Assembly: GCA_012960415.1 (NCBI GenBank)
Contig: DUBH01000084.1
Location: 38,972-73,697 of the forward strand
Source of the DNA: Henriciella sp.
Lineage (GTDB): Bacteria; Pseudomonadota; Alphaproteobacteria; Caulobacterales; Hyphomonadaceae
DNA: 34,726 bases
Reading direction: 5' to 3'
The position numbers and the translations under genes are program-made. Position 1 is the first letter of the stretch. Each line of letters starts with the position of its first letter. Below, piece after piece: positions 26,313 to 34,210 of this stretch. The notes beneath the pieces were generated by a model. The model was given only the letters and a program-made list of their open reading frames with translations. It was not told the origin of the DNA and made no database searches.

Positions 26313-26801
26313 CTAGCGCAGCGCCTGCCGCACTGCTTTTCCGGCGGTGCCGGTATCGATGCGGCCGGGATAGCGGCTTTGCAGCTCTGCCATGCAGCGG
26401 CCCATATCTTTCAGCTTTGTTGCTTCTAGGTCGTTCACCACTGCATCAACGGCAGTTTCGAGGGCAGCACCCTCAAGCGGTTGCGGCAGGAAGGACTGGA
26501 GTATCTCCATTTCCTCGCGCTCACGCTCTGCATCGGTAATGCGCCCGGACTCATCGAACTCGCGGGCCGACACTTCGCGCTGAGCCACCATGATCTCGAG
26601 CAGCTTGCGAACCTCGGTGTCTTCGCAACCGGCGCACTGGCCTTGCCCGCGGGCCGTGACGTCACGGTCGCGCATGGCACAGCTCACCAGACGCAGCGTA
26701 CGCGCACGGATGCCTTCAGCATCGTCGGCTTCAGCTTTCTGGAGTGCGATCAAAACACGGTCGCGGATCGTGTTAGCTGGAGAAACGTCTGTCTGTCCCA
26801 T
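26313..26801 (-). CDS. GatB/YqeY domain protein
   Basis: 162 residues from the ATG at 26799-26801; an ATG six codons upstream (26817-26819, behind GAGG) is equally possible. The YqeY family, related to the tail domain of the GatB amidotransferase subunit, is seen in TLRLVSCAMRDRDVTARGQGQ, VRKLLEIMVAQREVSAREFDESGRITDAEREREEMEILQSFLPQPL and MGRCMAELQSRYPGRIDTGTAGKAVRQAL. The family is linked to tRNA-dependent amidation only by similarity; YqeY alone has no known activity. An unusual detail is the CAGC pair with a Cys upstream in the loop between the first helices. It is divergent from carA, a neighbourhood often found in alphaproteobacteria. Confidence 0.9.
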   Translation of the reverse strand: MGQTDVSPANTIRDRVLIALQKAEADDAEGIRARTLRLVSCAMRDRDVTARGQGQCAGCEDTEVRKLLEIMVAQREVSAREFDESGRITDAEREREEMEILQSFLPQPLEGAALETAVDAVVNDLEATKLKDMGRCMAELQSRYPGRIDTGTAGKAVRQALR

Positions 26802-26934
26802 ACCTGCTCTTTTATACATGGACCTCGAACTTGACGCACGGGTCACTGCACGCCTATCTCACGCCGCCGAAGGATGAGGTCTGATAGTGACCGAATCCCT
26901 AATGGCGTCTGACAGGACGCGAGGAGATACGCGC

Positions 26935-28110
26935 ATGACCACAGGAAATCAACCTGATTCACCAGCAACCGGCGCGATCGCGTTGGCAGATGGAACGGTT
27001 TTCCTCGGCCACGGTTCCGGCGCCTCAGGGGTTGCAGTGGGGGAGCTCTGCTTCAACACATCAATCACCGGCTATCAGGAAATCCTCACCGATCCGTCCT
27101 ATGCAGGCCAGGTCGTGCTCTTCACTTTCCCGCATGTCGGCAATGTGGGCGCGAACCCGGAAGACCACGAAGAATCCTCCGCTGAGGCAGGCCGCGCCGC
27201 GACGGGCGCCGTCTTCCGTGAACCGATTTCACCGCCGTCCAACTGGCGCTCACGTGACCATTTCGACGCTTGGCTGGCGAAGAAGAACATCACCGCTGTC
27301 TCCAATGTCGATACGCGCGCGCTGACCCGCATCATCCGCGAAGGCGGCATGCCGAAATGCGCGGTCGCCTATGCGCCGGACGGCAAGATCGACGTTGAGG
27401 CGCTGATCGAAGCTGCCCGCGCCTGGGAAGGCCTCGAAGCGGCTGACCTTGCGTTGAACGTTGTCGGCGATGCGGCCTATGACAATTCCGAGCGCCTCTG
27501 GGACCTCGCCACCGGCTTTGCGAATAATGAGCAGACAGACTTCCACGTCGTCGTGCTCGACTATGGCGTGAAGAAGAACATCCTGCGCAACCTCGCCCAT
27601 GTCGGCGCTCGCGCGACCATCGTTCGCGGCGACACGCCGTTTGAAGAGATCATGAAGCTGAACCCCGACGGCGTTGTCCTGTCGAACGGCCCTGGCGACC
27701 CGGCAGCAACCATCAAACGGTGCGGCGAGACGATCAGAAAGCTGATCGATAGCGGCAAGCCGCTGCTCGGCATCTGCCTTGGCCACCAGCTTCTCGCGCT
27801 CGCGCTCGGCGCTGAGACCAAGAAGATGCCACAGGGCCATCACGGCGCAAACCATCCGGTGAAGGATTTCGAGACCGGCAAGGTCGAGATCGTCTCCATG
27901 AACCACGGCTTCACCGTCGATACGACAACGCTGCCGGACGGCGTCGAGGAGAGCCACCGCTCACTCTTCGATGGCACCAATTCGGGCCTTCGGGTCAAAG
28001 GCAAGCCGATCATTTCGGTCCAGCACCACCCCGAAGCGAGCCCCGGCCCGCAAGACAGCTTCTACCTGTTCCAGCGCTTTGCAGGCTTCATGAAGGACCA
28101 ACAGAGCTGA
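26935..28110 (+). CDS. carA: Carbamoyl-phosphate synthase small subunit
   Basis: 391 residues. CarA is the glutaminase subunit that channels ammonia to CarB for carbamoyl phosphate, used in pyrimidine and arginine synthesis. The N-domain has [51 protein letters not shown] and the C-terminal class I amidotransferase domain has [15 protein letters not shown] (Cys281), SMNHGF and [10 protein letters not shown] (His365, Glu367), equal to the E. coli catalytic residues shifted by 12. The ATG at 26935 is preferred over a GTG at 26887 because GAGGAG lies 8 bases upstream. A short GC hairpin (26905-26920) stands directly before that site. carB is not in this window. Confidence 0.96.
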   Translation: MTTGNQPDSPATGAIALADGTVFLGHGSGASGVAVGELCFNTSITGYQEILTDPSYAGQVVLFTFPHVGNVGANPEDHEESSAEAGRAATGAVFREPISPPSNWRSRDHFDAWLAKKNITAVSNVDTRALTRIIREGGMPKCAVAYAPDGKIDVEALIEAARAWEGLEAADLALNVVGDAAYDNSERLWDLATGFANNEQTDFHVVVLDYGVKKNILRNLAHVGARATIVRGDTPFEEIMKLNPDGVVLSNGPGDPAATIKRCGETIRKLIDSGKPLLGICLGHQLLALALGAETKKMPQGHHGANHPVKDFETGKVEIVSMNHGFTVDTTTLPDGVEESHRSLFDGTNSGLRVKGKPIISVQHHPEASPGPQDSFYLFQRFAGFMKDQQS

Positions 28111-28140
28111 ACGCCATCGCCCCTGCCTCCGACGTCTGCC

Positions 28141-28782
28141 GTGGGGGATAACCGCCTCGGCGCCATTGCCGACGATCTCGCAACCAAGGGATGGACCTGG
28201 CAGCCTGACCTGATGCCGGAAAAGCTGACGCGTGCCCTGCGCGAGGAACTGATTGCGCGGGACGCCGCAGCGGCTCTCGAAGCAGCGGGCATCGGCCGGC
28301 AAGACGCCTACCAGGTCGATCGCTCTGTGCGCCGCACCCGCATTACATGGTTCGACGGCTCCACGCAGGCTCAGAAGGAGTTCCGCGCGTGGACAGAGGC
28401 TCTTCGTATTGATCTCAACCGCGAGCTGATGCTCGGCCTGTTCGAGATGGAAGTCTGCTTTGCGGTCTACCCGCCCGGCGGCTTCTATGATCGCCATCTC
28501 GACAGTTTTGCAGGTGCGCGAAACCGCGTCGTCTCTCTTGTCGCCTACCTCAATGAAGACTGGGACGAGGCGCGCGGCGGTGCCTTGGCAGTCTGGAATG
28601 AAGGCGCATGCGAGGAGGATGCCCCCACTGCCCGCATCATCCCGCAGCCGGGCGGCGTCGTTCTGATGCTGTCGGAGGCCATTCCGCACGAAGTCGAAGT
28701 CACGCAGGAAACACGCTACGGCCTTGCCGGCTGGTGGCGCGTGAACCAGTCCGGCGTCGGCCGCATCGACCCGCTGAGTTGA
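28141..28782 (+). CDS. 2OG-Fe(II) oxygenase superfamily protein
   Basis: 213 residues from a GTG at 28141; the start is not supported by a clear ribosome site and could be further in. The double-stranded beta-helix of prolyl-4-hydroxylase-like dioxygenases is seen with the iron ligands His119 and Asp121 in GFYDRHLDSF, distal His183 in EAIPHEVEV and the 2-oxoglutarate Arg192 in ETRYGLAGWWR. LVAYLNEDWDEARGGALAVWNE is typical of the SM-20/EGL-9-like bacterial members. These hydroxylate protein or small-molecule targets; the substrate is unknown. It begins 30 bases after carA in the same direction. Confidence 0.87.
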   Translation: MGDNRLGAIADDLATKGWTWQPDLMPEKLTRALREELIARDAAAALEAAGIGRQDAYQVDRSVRRTRITWFDGSTQAQKEFRAWTEALRIDLNRELMLGLFEMEVCFAVYPPGGFYDRHLDSFAGARNRVVSLVAYLNEDWDEARGGALAVWNEGACEEDAPTARIIPQPGGVVLMLSEAIPHEVEVTQETRYGLAGWWRVNQSGVGRIDPLS

Positions 28783-28800
28783 TTTCTGAAATCCCAAACA

Positions 28801-28832
28801 GCCTCATGGTGAGCGAAGTCGAACCACGAGGC
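28801..28832. repeat. Imperfect palindromic repeat element
   Basis: Arms GCCTCATGGT (28801-28810) and ACCACGAGGC (28823-28832) pair at nine of ten positions around GAGCGAAGTCGA. The pattern CCTCATGGTGAGC...GTCGAACCA.GAGG resembles a short dispersed intergenic repeat that I recall from many proteobacterial genomes. It lies in the 56-base gap between two convergent genes, where such elements usually sit. Only one copy is in the window. Confidence 0.55.
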
Positions 28833-28838
28833 GCGAGG

Positions 28839-29885
28839 TCAGCTTGCAAGTGCCCCCAACCGCTCTTCCCGCAGCGCTTTCAGCTTCGGCCCAAGCGTTG
28901 TCTCGAAATACCGGTCGCAGCCGATGCACATATTCTCGACCGTCCGCCCTGCCCCGTCGACCGCGCTCGACATCGCCCGGAAGGCATTCGCATCTTCCAT
29001 CATGTCTTCTGGCGCGCCGCGATTGATGGCCCGTATTTCCGGCAACGTCCCGACGCTGGTCAGGATGTCCTCGAGCCGCTCCTCGGTCAGCTTACCAAGC
29101 GGGGCCTTGGTCTTGAGGCAGCACGGATAGATTGACCCATCTGGCTCAATCGCCACCTCTGAGCCGGCCCGTCCAAGGTGGAGGAAGTTCTTGCCGCCAG
29201 ACCAGCGCGCACAGAAATTCGTGTCATAGCCCGCATTGGAAAGGCCATTGGCCCAGGCCCGGCCACGCGGCCATAGCTCTCCAATCCAGAGATCTTCCTG
29301 AGCCCCGAAGAACAGGAAGGTCGGTCCCTCCGGGCGCTTTTCCTGCTGTTCCGGCATCTTCAGCTTCTTCGACTTTGCCCCGCCCAGCGACACTTCGCTG
29401 ACGCCGCGCGACGCCATCAGGTCTCTTATTTCCTGCATGAAGCGGAATTTCTTCTCGCCTTTCATACCGACGTGAAAATCATCGATGGAGGCGATGGCGA
29501 TGCTCTCGACGCCAAGATCGAGACATTCGTCGAGAATTTGAGGCGTCAGCACATCACCTGTCATCTGCATGGAGATTTTCGGCGCCTCCGCCCCCCAGCG
29601 CGCCCTGATCGCCCGCAGCACCGGATAGAACAGCTCTTCGCGCACCCCGTCGATCAACAGTTCGCCGCCCGCAAGGATAAGGTTTGTGCGTTCGCGCGTG
29701 CCGCTTTGCGGGTCGGCCCAGCTCATATCGTCGGGCAGATTAACGAGGATACGCTCATATGAAGTCTGGCCCTCGGCGACGACGTTCTTCAGGGCATCGC
29801 GCACATAGGGCCGGAAACGGTCGTCATAACAGTGCTTGCACTTGCGATGACAGGCCCAGGTGAGGACCCAGTAGATAGACTGCAT
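28839..29885 (-). CDS. Radical SAM protein with SPASM-like C-terminal cysteines
   Basis: 348 residues from the ATG at 29883-29885, chosen for AGGA about 6 bases upstream; a TTG at 29907-29909 is the alternative. The iron-sulfur motif CxxxCxxC is at Cys12, Cys16 and Cys19 (WACHRKCKHCYDDRF). The SAM-contact GGE-type motif is LILAGGELLIDG. After the barrel come clustered cysteines (NFCARW, IYPCCLKTKAP, and MCIGCDRYFE) with the GKLTEERLEDIL pattern common in SPASM domains, which hold extra 4Fe-4S clusters. Such enzymes modify peptides, proteins or cofactors. No small precursor peptide or partner enzyme is evident beside it, so function is open. It converges on the 2OG oxygenase gene across the palindromic repeat. 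Confidence 0.87.
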   Translation of the reverse strand: MQSIYWVLTWACHRKCKHCYDDRFRPYVRDALKNVVAEGQTSYERILVNLPDDMSWADPQSGTRERTNLILAGGELLIDGVREELFYPVLRAIRARWGAEAPKISMQMTGDVLTPQILDECLDLGVESIAIASIDDFHVGMKGEKKFRFMQEIRDLMASRGVSEVSLGGAKSKKLKMPEQQEKRPEGPTFLFFGAQEDLWIGELWPRGRAWANGLSNAGYDTNFCARWSGGKNFLHLGRAGSEVAIEPDGSIYPCCLKTKAPLGKLTEERLEDILTSVGTLPEIRAINRGAPEDMMEDANAFRAMSSAVDGAGRTVENMCIGCDRYFETTLGPKLKALREERLGALAS

Positions 29886-29927
29886 TTTGCTTCCTGGCGT
29901 CTGGTTCAACCTCCAGCGCTAAAGCAA

Positions 29928-29955
29928 GTGACCGGCCCTTGCGAGGGCCGGTCAC
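29928..29955 (-). terminator. Strong hairpin after the DUF2141 gene
   Basis: Perfect 12-base stem GTGACCGGCCCT (29928-29939) / AGGGCCGGTCAC (29944-29955) with a TGCG loop, 21 bases past the DUF2141 stop. On the minus strand the following bases are TTGCTTTAG, a poor T-run, so it may end transcription weakly or protect the RNA 3' end. Confidence 0.65.
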
Positions 29956-29976
29956 GATAAAGTGTGTCTGTACAGA

Positions 29977-30399
29977 CTATTGCGGGTAGTTGAGCGTTTC
30001 GGTGATAGCCGCGCCGTCCGCATCGACGATCACCTTTACCACATCGAAGGTCGGCGGGCCGCGCAGCGCTGACTGGTTGCTCATGGCATAACCTTCATCT
30101 GGCCAGCCGCTATCAGTCATGTCGAACTCCCCATTGTTGTTGAGATCGTGCCAGACCGACACCGAGTACTCACCCTCTGGCAAGTCGAATGAGACCGTCA
30201 CGGTCCCTGCGTCCGGATCTTCGATCTTCTCACCGGCAATGCCGTCCCATTTCATGAACTGTTCTTCGGTCTGAACGCCGACATAGAGCGGCACGCCGCG
30301 GTCCTCGACGCCCTCAAGCGTAACAGCCAGCGGTGCGGCAATAGCCGGGGCCGCAATGGCGCCAGCGATAAGGGCAGTGGTGATGATTTGCTTCAACAT
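29977..30399 (-). CDS. DUF2141 domain secreted protein
   Basis: 140 residues from the ATG at 30397-30399 with AAAGGA about 8 bases upstream. A signal peptide (LKQIITTALIAGAIAAPAIA, cleavage near residue 21) leads a single beta-sandwich domain of the DUF2141 type: LAVTLEGVEDRGVPLYVGVQ, VSFDLPEGEYSVSVWHDLNNNGEFDM (the acidic loop DLNNNGEFD looks like a calcium-type turn), PDEGYAMSNQS and a last strand VKVIVDADGAAITETLNY. Family function is not known; a periplasmic or outer-surface binding role is a guess. Its promoter has two matching palindromes (see separate entry), so it is probably tightly controlled. Confidence 0.85.
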   Translation of the reverse strand: MLKQIITTALIAGAIAAPAIAAPLAVTLEGVEDRGVPLYVGVQTEEQFMKWDGIAGEKIEDPDAGTVTVSFDLPEGEYSVSVWHDLNNNGEFDMTDSGWPDEGYAMSNQSALRGPPTFDVVKVIVDADGAAITETLNYPQ

Positions 30400-30426
30400 G
30401 GCAGGTTCCTTTCTTTCTGCAATGTA

Positions 30427-30478
30427 CTTTGTATTGCAAAGCATATGATAAGTGTCAAGAGCACTTTGAAATTCAAAG
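30427..30478 (-). promoter_or_regulatory. Promoter of the DUF2141 gene with two paired palindromes
   Basis: CTTTGAAATTCAAAG at 30464-30478 is a perfect 15-base palindrome. CTTTGTATTGCAAAG at 30427-30441 has the same ends and one mismatched pair. Their starts are 37 bases apart (about 3.5 helical turns). On the minus strand a perfect -35 TTGACA (plus-strand TGTCAA, 30453-30458) lies between them, and the proximal palindrome covers the expected -10 (AATACA, 30430-30435). This layout suggests a dimeric repressor binding two operators; the regulator is not in the window in an obvious way. Confidence 0.65.
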
Positions 30479-30522
30479 CTAGAGGTCTTTCGAGCGATGC
30501 GTCCTGAGCTCCGATCAAAGAA

Positions 30523-30548
30523 AAAGCGGCCCGCGATGGGGCCGCTTT
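30523..30548 (-). terminator. Intrinsic terminator of the S9 peptidase gene
   Basis: Stem AAAGCGGCCC (30523-30532) pairs with GGGCCGCTTT (30539-30548) around six bases. On the minus strand the hairpin is followed by TTCTTTG after the stem T residues, giving an effective T-rich tail. It lies 26 bases past the peptidase stop. Confidence 0.82.
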
Positions 30549-30574
30549 CCTGATGTTCGCCTGAATGCAGGCTT

Positions 30575-32533
30575 TTACTCAGCGCCGTCCAGCTCCAGCA
30601 CATCCTGAAGGAAGAGCGTTTCGGCTTCGCGCTGGAAGTCGCGGTTCGACTTCTTGGCAAAGCCGTGGCCTTCATCCATGGCGAGAAGGAACCAGGCCTC
30701 GCCGCCATTCTGGCGCACGGCTTCAAGGATCTGCTCAGCTTCAGAGGCGGGCACGCGCGGATCGTTCGCGCCCTGGATGATGAAAAGCGGGTTGGTGATC
30801 TCGCTTGCATTGTTCAGCGGTGAAATCTCTTCGAAGAAGGCTGCAATCTCTGGGTCACGCTCATCGCCATATTCGGCGCGGCGAAGGTCGCGGCGATAGC
30901 CCTTGGTGTTCTCAAGAAAGGTCTTGAAGTCAGAGATACCGACAATGTCGATACCGCCTGCGAGGCGGTCATTGTAATCGACCATCGAGGCCAGAACCAT
31001 ATAGCCGCCATATGAGCCGCCATAGACCAGCACGCGGTCGCTATCGAGGTCATCCTGTCCATCAATCCAGTCGAGCAGCGCGCCGATATCCTCCACCGAC
31101 TTCTTGCGGTTGAGGCCATTATCGAGGCTCACATAGGTCTTGCCATAGCCGGCCGAGCCACGGACGTTCGGCACGACGACGGCTGCGCCAAGCTCATTTG
31201 CCCAGTACTGGTAGGTCGAGGAAAAGTAAGGCCGTGACTGGCCTTCCGGCCCGCCATGGATCGACACGATGACCGGATAAGGACCCTCGCCCGCCGGGCG
31301 ATAGATAAAGGCCGGAATATCCATGACATCAGCGTTCGGATAGTCGAACATCTCAGGCTCGACGAAGGCCGCGGTATCAAGCCCGCCCACTTCGGCTTCG
31401 GTCCAGCGGGTGAGCTCCAGCGTCTCCACATCGAAGGACCAGGCATCGGCCGGGCTGGTGGCGCCGACAAAGGTGAAGCCGACACGGCTGCCCGTGCTAT
31501 CGAATTGTGGACCGGCCGCGATCCCGGTCGGCAGGTCAGGGCCGTCCGTGACCTCGCCGCTCTCAATATCGAGCAGCTTGATCGTGCCAAGGCCGCCCTC
31601 ATTGACCGCGAAGACCACCGTGCTGCCATCCGGCGACAGGTCATAGCCCTCGACGTCCCAATCGATATCGCTTGTGTAGACCGTCATCTCATCAGACCCC
31701 GGCACAAGGCGGACGAGGTTCTTGAACTCCGAACCTGCATCCGTGGAGGTCAGCAAGCTGCCATCGGACAGGAAGTGGAGGCCGTCATAGGCGACCTCCT
31801 CCCCTGGGCGGATTTCGGTCATCTCGCCTGTCGCGACATTGAAGGTGAAGATATCGCTGTCCTGGATGGAGATATAGCGCTGGATGGTCACCATGCTGCC
31901 ATCGGCGGAAAAATCGACCGGGAAGAGCGCGCCGGTGCCATCGCCCTCGAAGACGGTCTCAATGCTGGCCGGATCAGCCGGATTGCCCATTTTCAGGTCG
32001 TAGTCGGCCTCGCCATCGCGCGCCTCGTAGAAGAAGACCTGCGACCCGTCATCGGTCCAGACATAGCCGCCATTGCGCGTGCCTGCTTCGGTGAACCGTG
32101 TGACGCCGCCGCTCTCCATATCGAAGAGGTACCCCTGATAGAACTCGTCGCCGCCTGTATCCTTCGAGAAGACAAAGCTGCCGCCCGTCGGGCTGACGGA
32201 TGCGCCGCCAATCGGCTCATCATAGAAGGTCACCTGACGGCGCGCGCCAAGCGGCGTCTTCACCTGGTGGATCTGGCTGACCTCGCCAAAGCGGGTCGCG
32301 ATCAGCACGCCCTCATCGGTCCAGTCGGCAAAGCCGTGCGTGCGCACATTCTGATACTGGCGTAGCTTCTCGCTCACCTCTTCCGGGATGTCCGGAATAT
32401 TCTCCATGACGAGATTGCCTTCGGTCACGCGTTCGGCAGTTGTCGGCGCCATGGCCTCCTGCGCGCCCGCGAAAGGGGCCGAGATGAGCGCTGCCGCAGC
32501 CACACCGGCAAAGGCGGTTGTCTTGTAGAACAT
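30575..32533 (-). CDS. S9 family prolyl-oligopeptidase-like serine peptidase, exported
   Basis: 652 residues from the ATG at 32531-32533 (AGGAG 8 bases upstream); the open frame to 32824 is longer but unlike the family. A signal peptide (YKTTAFAGVAAAALISAPFAGAQEA, cleavage near residue 24) sends it to the periplasm. Residues about 55-385 form a WD/PD40-like beta-propeller with repeated SPDGSTVVFAVNEGG-type blades. The C-terminal alpha/beta hydrolase has the triad Ser507 in GGSYGGYM, Asp591 in QGANDPRVP and His623 in DEGHGFAKK. Peptidases of this family cut short peptides after Pro or Ala, or release acyl amino acids; the periplasmic place suggests peptide scavenging. Ends at a strong terminator. 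Confidence 0.93.
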   Translation of the reverse strand: MFYKTTAFAGVAAAALISAPFAGAQEAMAPTTAERVTEGNLVMENIPDIPEEVSEKLRQYQNVRTHGFADWTDEGVLIATRFGEVSQIHQVKTPLGARRQVTFYDEPIGGASVSPTGGSFVFSKDTGGDEFYQGYLFDMESGGVTRFTEAGTRNGGYVWTDDGSQVFFYEARDGEADYDLKMGNPADPASIETVFEGDGTGALFPVDFSADGSMVTIQRYISIQDSDIFTFNVATGEMTEIRPGEEVAYDGLHFLSDGSLLTSTDAGSEFKNLVRLVPGSDEMTVYTSDIDWDVEGYDLSPDGSTVVFAVNEGGLGTIKLLDIESGEVTDGPDLPTGIAAGPQFDSTGSRVGFTFVGATSPADAWSFDVETLELTRWTEAEVGGLDTAAFVEPEMFDYPNADVMDIPAFIYRPAGEGPYPVIVSIHGGPEGQSRPYFSSTYQYWANELGAAVVVPNVRGSAGYGKTYVSLDNGLNRKKSVEDIGALLDWIDGQDDLDSDRVLVYGGSYGGYMVLASMVDYNDRLAGGIDIVGISDFKTFLENTKGYRRDLRRAEYGDERDPEIAAFFEEISPLNNASEITNPLFIIQGANDPRVPASEAEQILEAVRQNGGEAWFLLAMDEGHGFAKKSNRDFQREAETLFLQDVLELDGAE

Positions 32534-32728
32534 TGAGTGTCTCCTGATCGCGTGAAACGGCCGGCAGCGGGCACTGCCGACCTGTTGGGAATGAGTATAG
32601 GTGGCTCTCTTCACCCGTGAAGGTCGCAGGCCGCTCCAGAAAGTCGAAGAATGACGTTTGTCCCGGTTGAACCGTTCAATGGGAATGGGGCAGACAGATA
32701 CCAGATCCGCTAACGACTGGAGCGCCCA

Positions 32729-33196
32729 ATGAAACATCCCGACCTGCCCGCCGAGGGTGGATGCCGCTGCGGCGCGGTCCGCTTCAGGGTCACGCAGTCG
32801 CCGCTCATCACCATGGCCTGCCACTGCACGGGCTGCCAGAAAATGTCGGGAAGTGCCTTCTCAACTAGCGTTGCCTTTCCGACCGCAGGATTTGAAGTGA
32901 TCAAGGGCGAGCCGGTCATTGGCGGGCTGAAGCTCAAAGAGCTACCCCACTATTTCTGCCCCGGCTGTATGAGCTGGATGTTCACGCGGCCCGCCGCGCT
33001 CGACTTCATGGTCAATGTCCGCGCGACCCTGTTCGATGAGACAGGCTGGTACGCGCCCTTCGTCGAGACCCAGACAGCCGAGAAGTTTCACTGGGCCGAA
33101 ACCGGCGCGCCGCACGGCTTTGACCGCTTTCCCGGCCCTGACGATATGGGCCCGCTGATCGAGGCTTATGCGAAAGCAGCCGCGGCTGCCGCCTAG
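32729..33196 (+). CDS. GFA (CENP-V/glutathione-dependent formaldehyde-activating) family protein
   Basis: 155 residues. The zinc-binding beta-tent fold is shown by GGCRCGAVRF near residue 10, MACHCTGCQKMSGSAFSTSVAF near 30 and HYFCPGCMSWMFTRP near 75, all with the family's Cys positions. Members bind glutathione-hydroxymethyl adducts in some reports, but many have no confirmed activity, so the formaldehyde role should not be assumed. GGAG about 7 bases before the ATG at 32729 supports the start. It is divergent from the S9 peptidase gene across 195 bases that hold a TTGAAC-C-GTTCAA palindrome, and shares its stop (CTAG) with the convergent M48 gene. Confidence 0.9.
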   Translation: MKHPDLPAEGGCRCGAVRFRVTQSPLITMACHCTGCQKMSGSAFSTSVAFPTAGFEVIKGEPVIGGLKLKELPHYFCPGCMSWMFTRPAALDFMVNVRATLFDETGWYAPFVETQTAEKFHWAETGAPHGFDRFPGPDDMGPLIEAYAKAAAAAA

Positions 33197-34098
33197 CGAA
33201 GCGGGCCGCAATTGGCCTCATACATCTCGATATATTCCGGCATCCAGTCGCGGAAATTCTGCGCGCGGGTCTCTGAGGCCGGGTGGGTCGACATCCACTC
33301 AGGCGGGCGCTGGCCGCCGCCGAGAGAGCCCATACGCTCCCAGAGTTCCGGCGCCTCACGCGGGTCATAGCAGGCCCGCACGAGCAGTTCGAGGCCGATG
33401 CGGTCGGCTTCGGTCTCATGCTGGCGCGAGAAGGCCATCATACCGCCCTGCGCCGCGACACCCATCGCCCCCAGCACCATCTGGCGCTGGCCGGGATCCA
33501 TATCGCCAACACCGACACTGACGGCTGCCATGCCGAGCTGAGCAAGCTGGCTCTGGCTCATCCGCTTGGCGCCGTGATGCGCCATGGCGTGACCGATCTC
33601 ATGGCCCATGACGACCGCCAGCTTGTCCGGGTCCTCAAGATCGGCCAGCGTCACCTGCCCGTCGAAATTGCCGGTTACATCAAGGATGCCCGTATAGACG
33701 GCGACATAGCCGCCCGGCAGGCAGAAGGCGTTGGGCTGGTCAGACTGGATGACATTGTAGGTCCAGGCGAAATCCTCTGACACAGGGGTGAAGTCCCAGC
33801 CCGCGTCCAGAAGATCGCGTTCGTATTCCACGGCAGCGCGCTGCAGACGCTCACCAATTACCCGCACTTCACTCACGACGTCGCGGGCGACCTCACTCTG
33901 GCAGCGATCGAGGCATAGCACATTTGGGCGCTCCTGCTGCAGGATCTGCGCATAGGACTGCGCGCCCAGCTCACTCGCCTGCGAGATGGAGATCGCGTTG
34001 AATTCCCGCTCACCCGAAAACGGGTTCACTTCCTGATTGCTGAAATAGTACAGCGCGAGGCCCGCGAGGCCGAGAAGAATGACAATGAAACGTCCCAA
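33193..34098 (-). CDS. M48-family metalloprotease, membrane-anchored or periplasmic
   Basis: 301 residues from a TTG at 34096-34098 with GAGGGAC about 6 bases upstream; no in-frame ATG is close. A hydrophobic N-terminus (FIVILLGLAGLALYYF) is a signal anchor or signal peptide. The zinc site is HEIGH (His166, Glu167, His170) with the third ligand Glu228 in SRQHETEADRIG. NAFCLPGGYVAVYTGIL and MSTHPASETRAQNFRDW are further family marks. It is like BepA/LoiP-type proteases of outer-membrane quality control. Extra Cys pairs (62/66, 126, 243, 297) suit a periplasmic location with disulfides. No TPR repeat follows the protease domain, unlike BepA. It overlaps the GFA gene stop by 4 bases. Confidence 0.9.
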   Translation of the reverse strand: MGRFIVILLGLAGLALYYFSNQEVNPFSGEREFNAISISQASELGAQSYAQILQQERPNVLCLDRCQSEVARDVVSEVRVIGERLQRAAVEYERDLLDAGWDFTPVSEDFAWTYNVIQSDQPNAFCLPGGYVAVYTGILDVTGNFDGQVTLADLEDPDKLAVVMGHEIGHAMAHHGAKRMSQSQLAQLGMAAVSVGVGDMDPGQRQMVLGAMGVAAQGGMMAFSRQHETEADRIGLELLVRACYDPREAPELWERMGSLGGGQRPPEWMSTHPASETRAQNFRDWMPEYIEMYEANCGPLR

Positions 34099-34210
34099 GT
34101 GCGTCCCTCACTTTTTGCTGAGCATAATAAGCCTTAACGCGTAACTAGTTCCAAAGCCCCCGCCTTGGAAGCGTTGACAAGGCCACAATGTCTGACAAGT
34201 CTCCCCCGCG

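Noticed and set aside
31256-32365. A 369-codon open frame on the plus strand opposite the S9 peptidase
   Set aside because: Shadow of a gene with an intact catalytic triad; no family similarity and no ribosome site of note.
32640-32700. LexA box of the alphaproteobacterial GTTC-N7-GTTC type
   Set aside because: Only one GTTC in the right orientation; the sequence is an inverted repeat, not the required direct repeat.
34120-34150. CtrA-type TTAA-N7-TTAA site before the PqiA-like gene
   Set aside because: The region reads TTAA-CGCGTAA-CTAG; the second half does not match.
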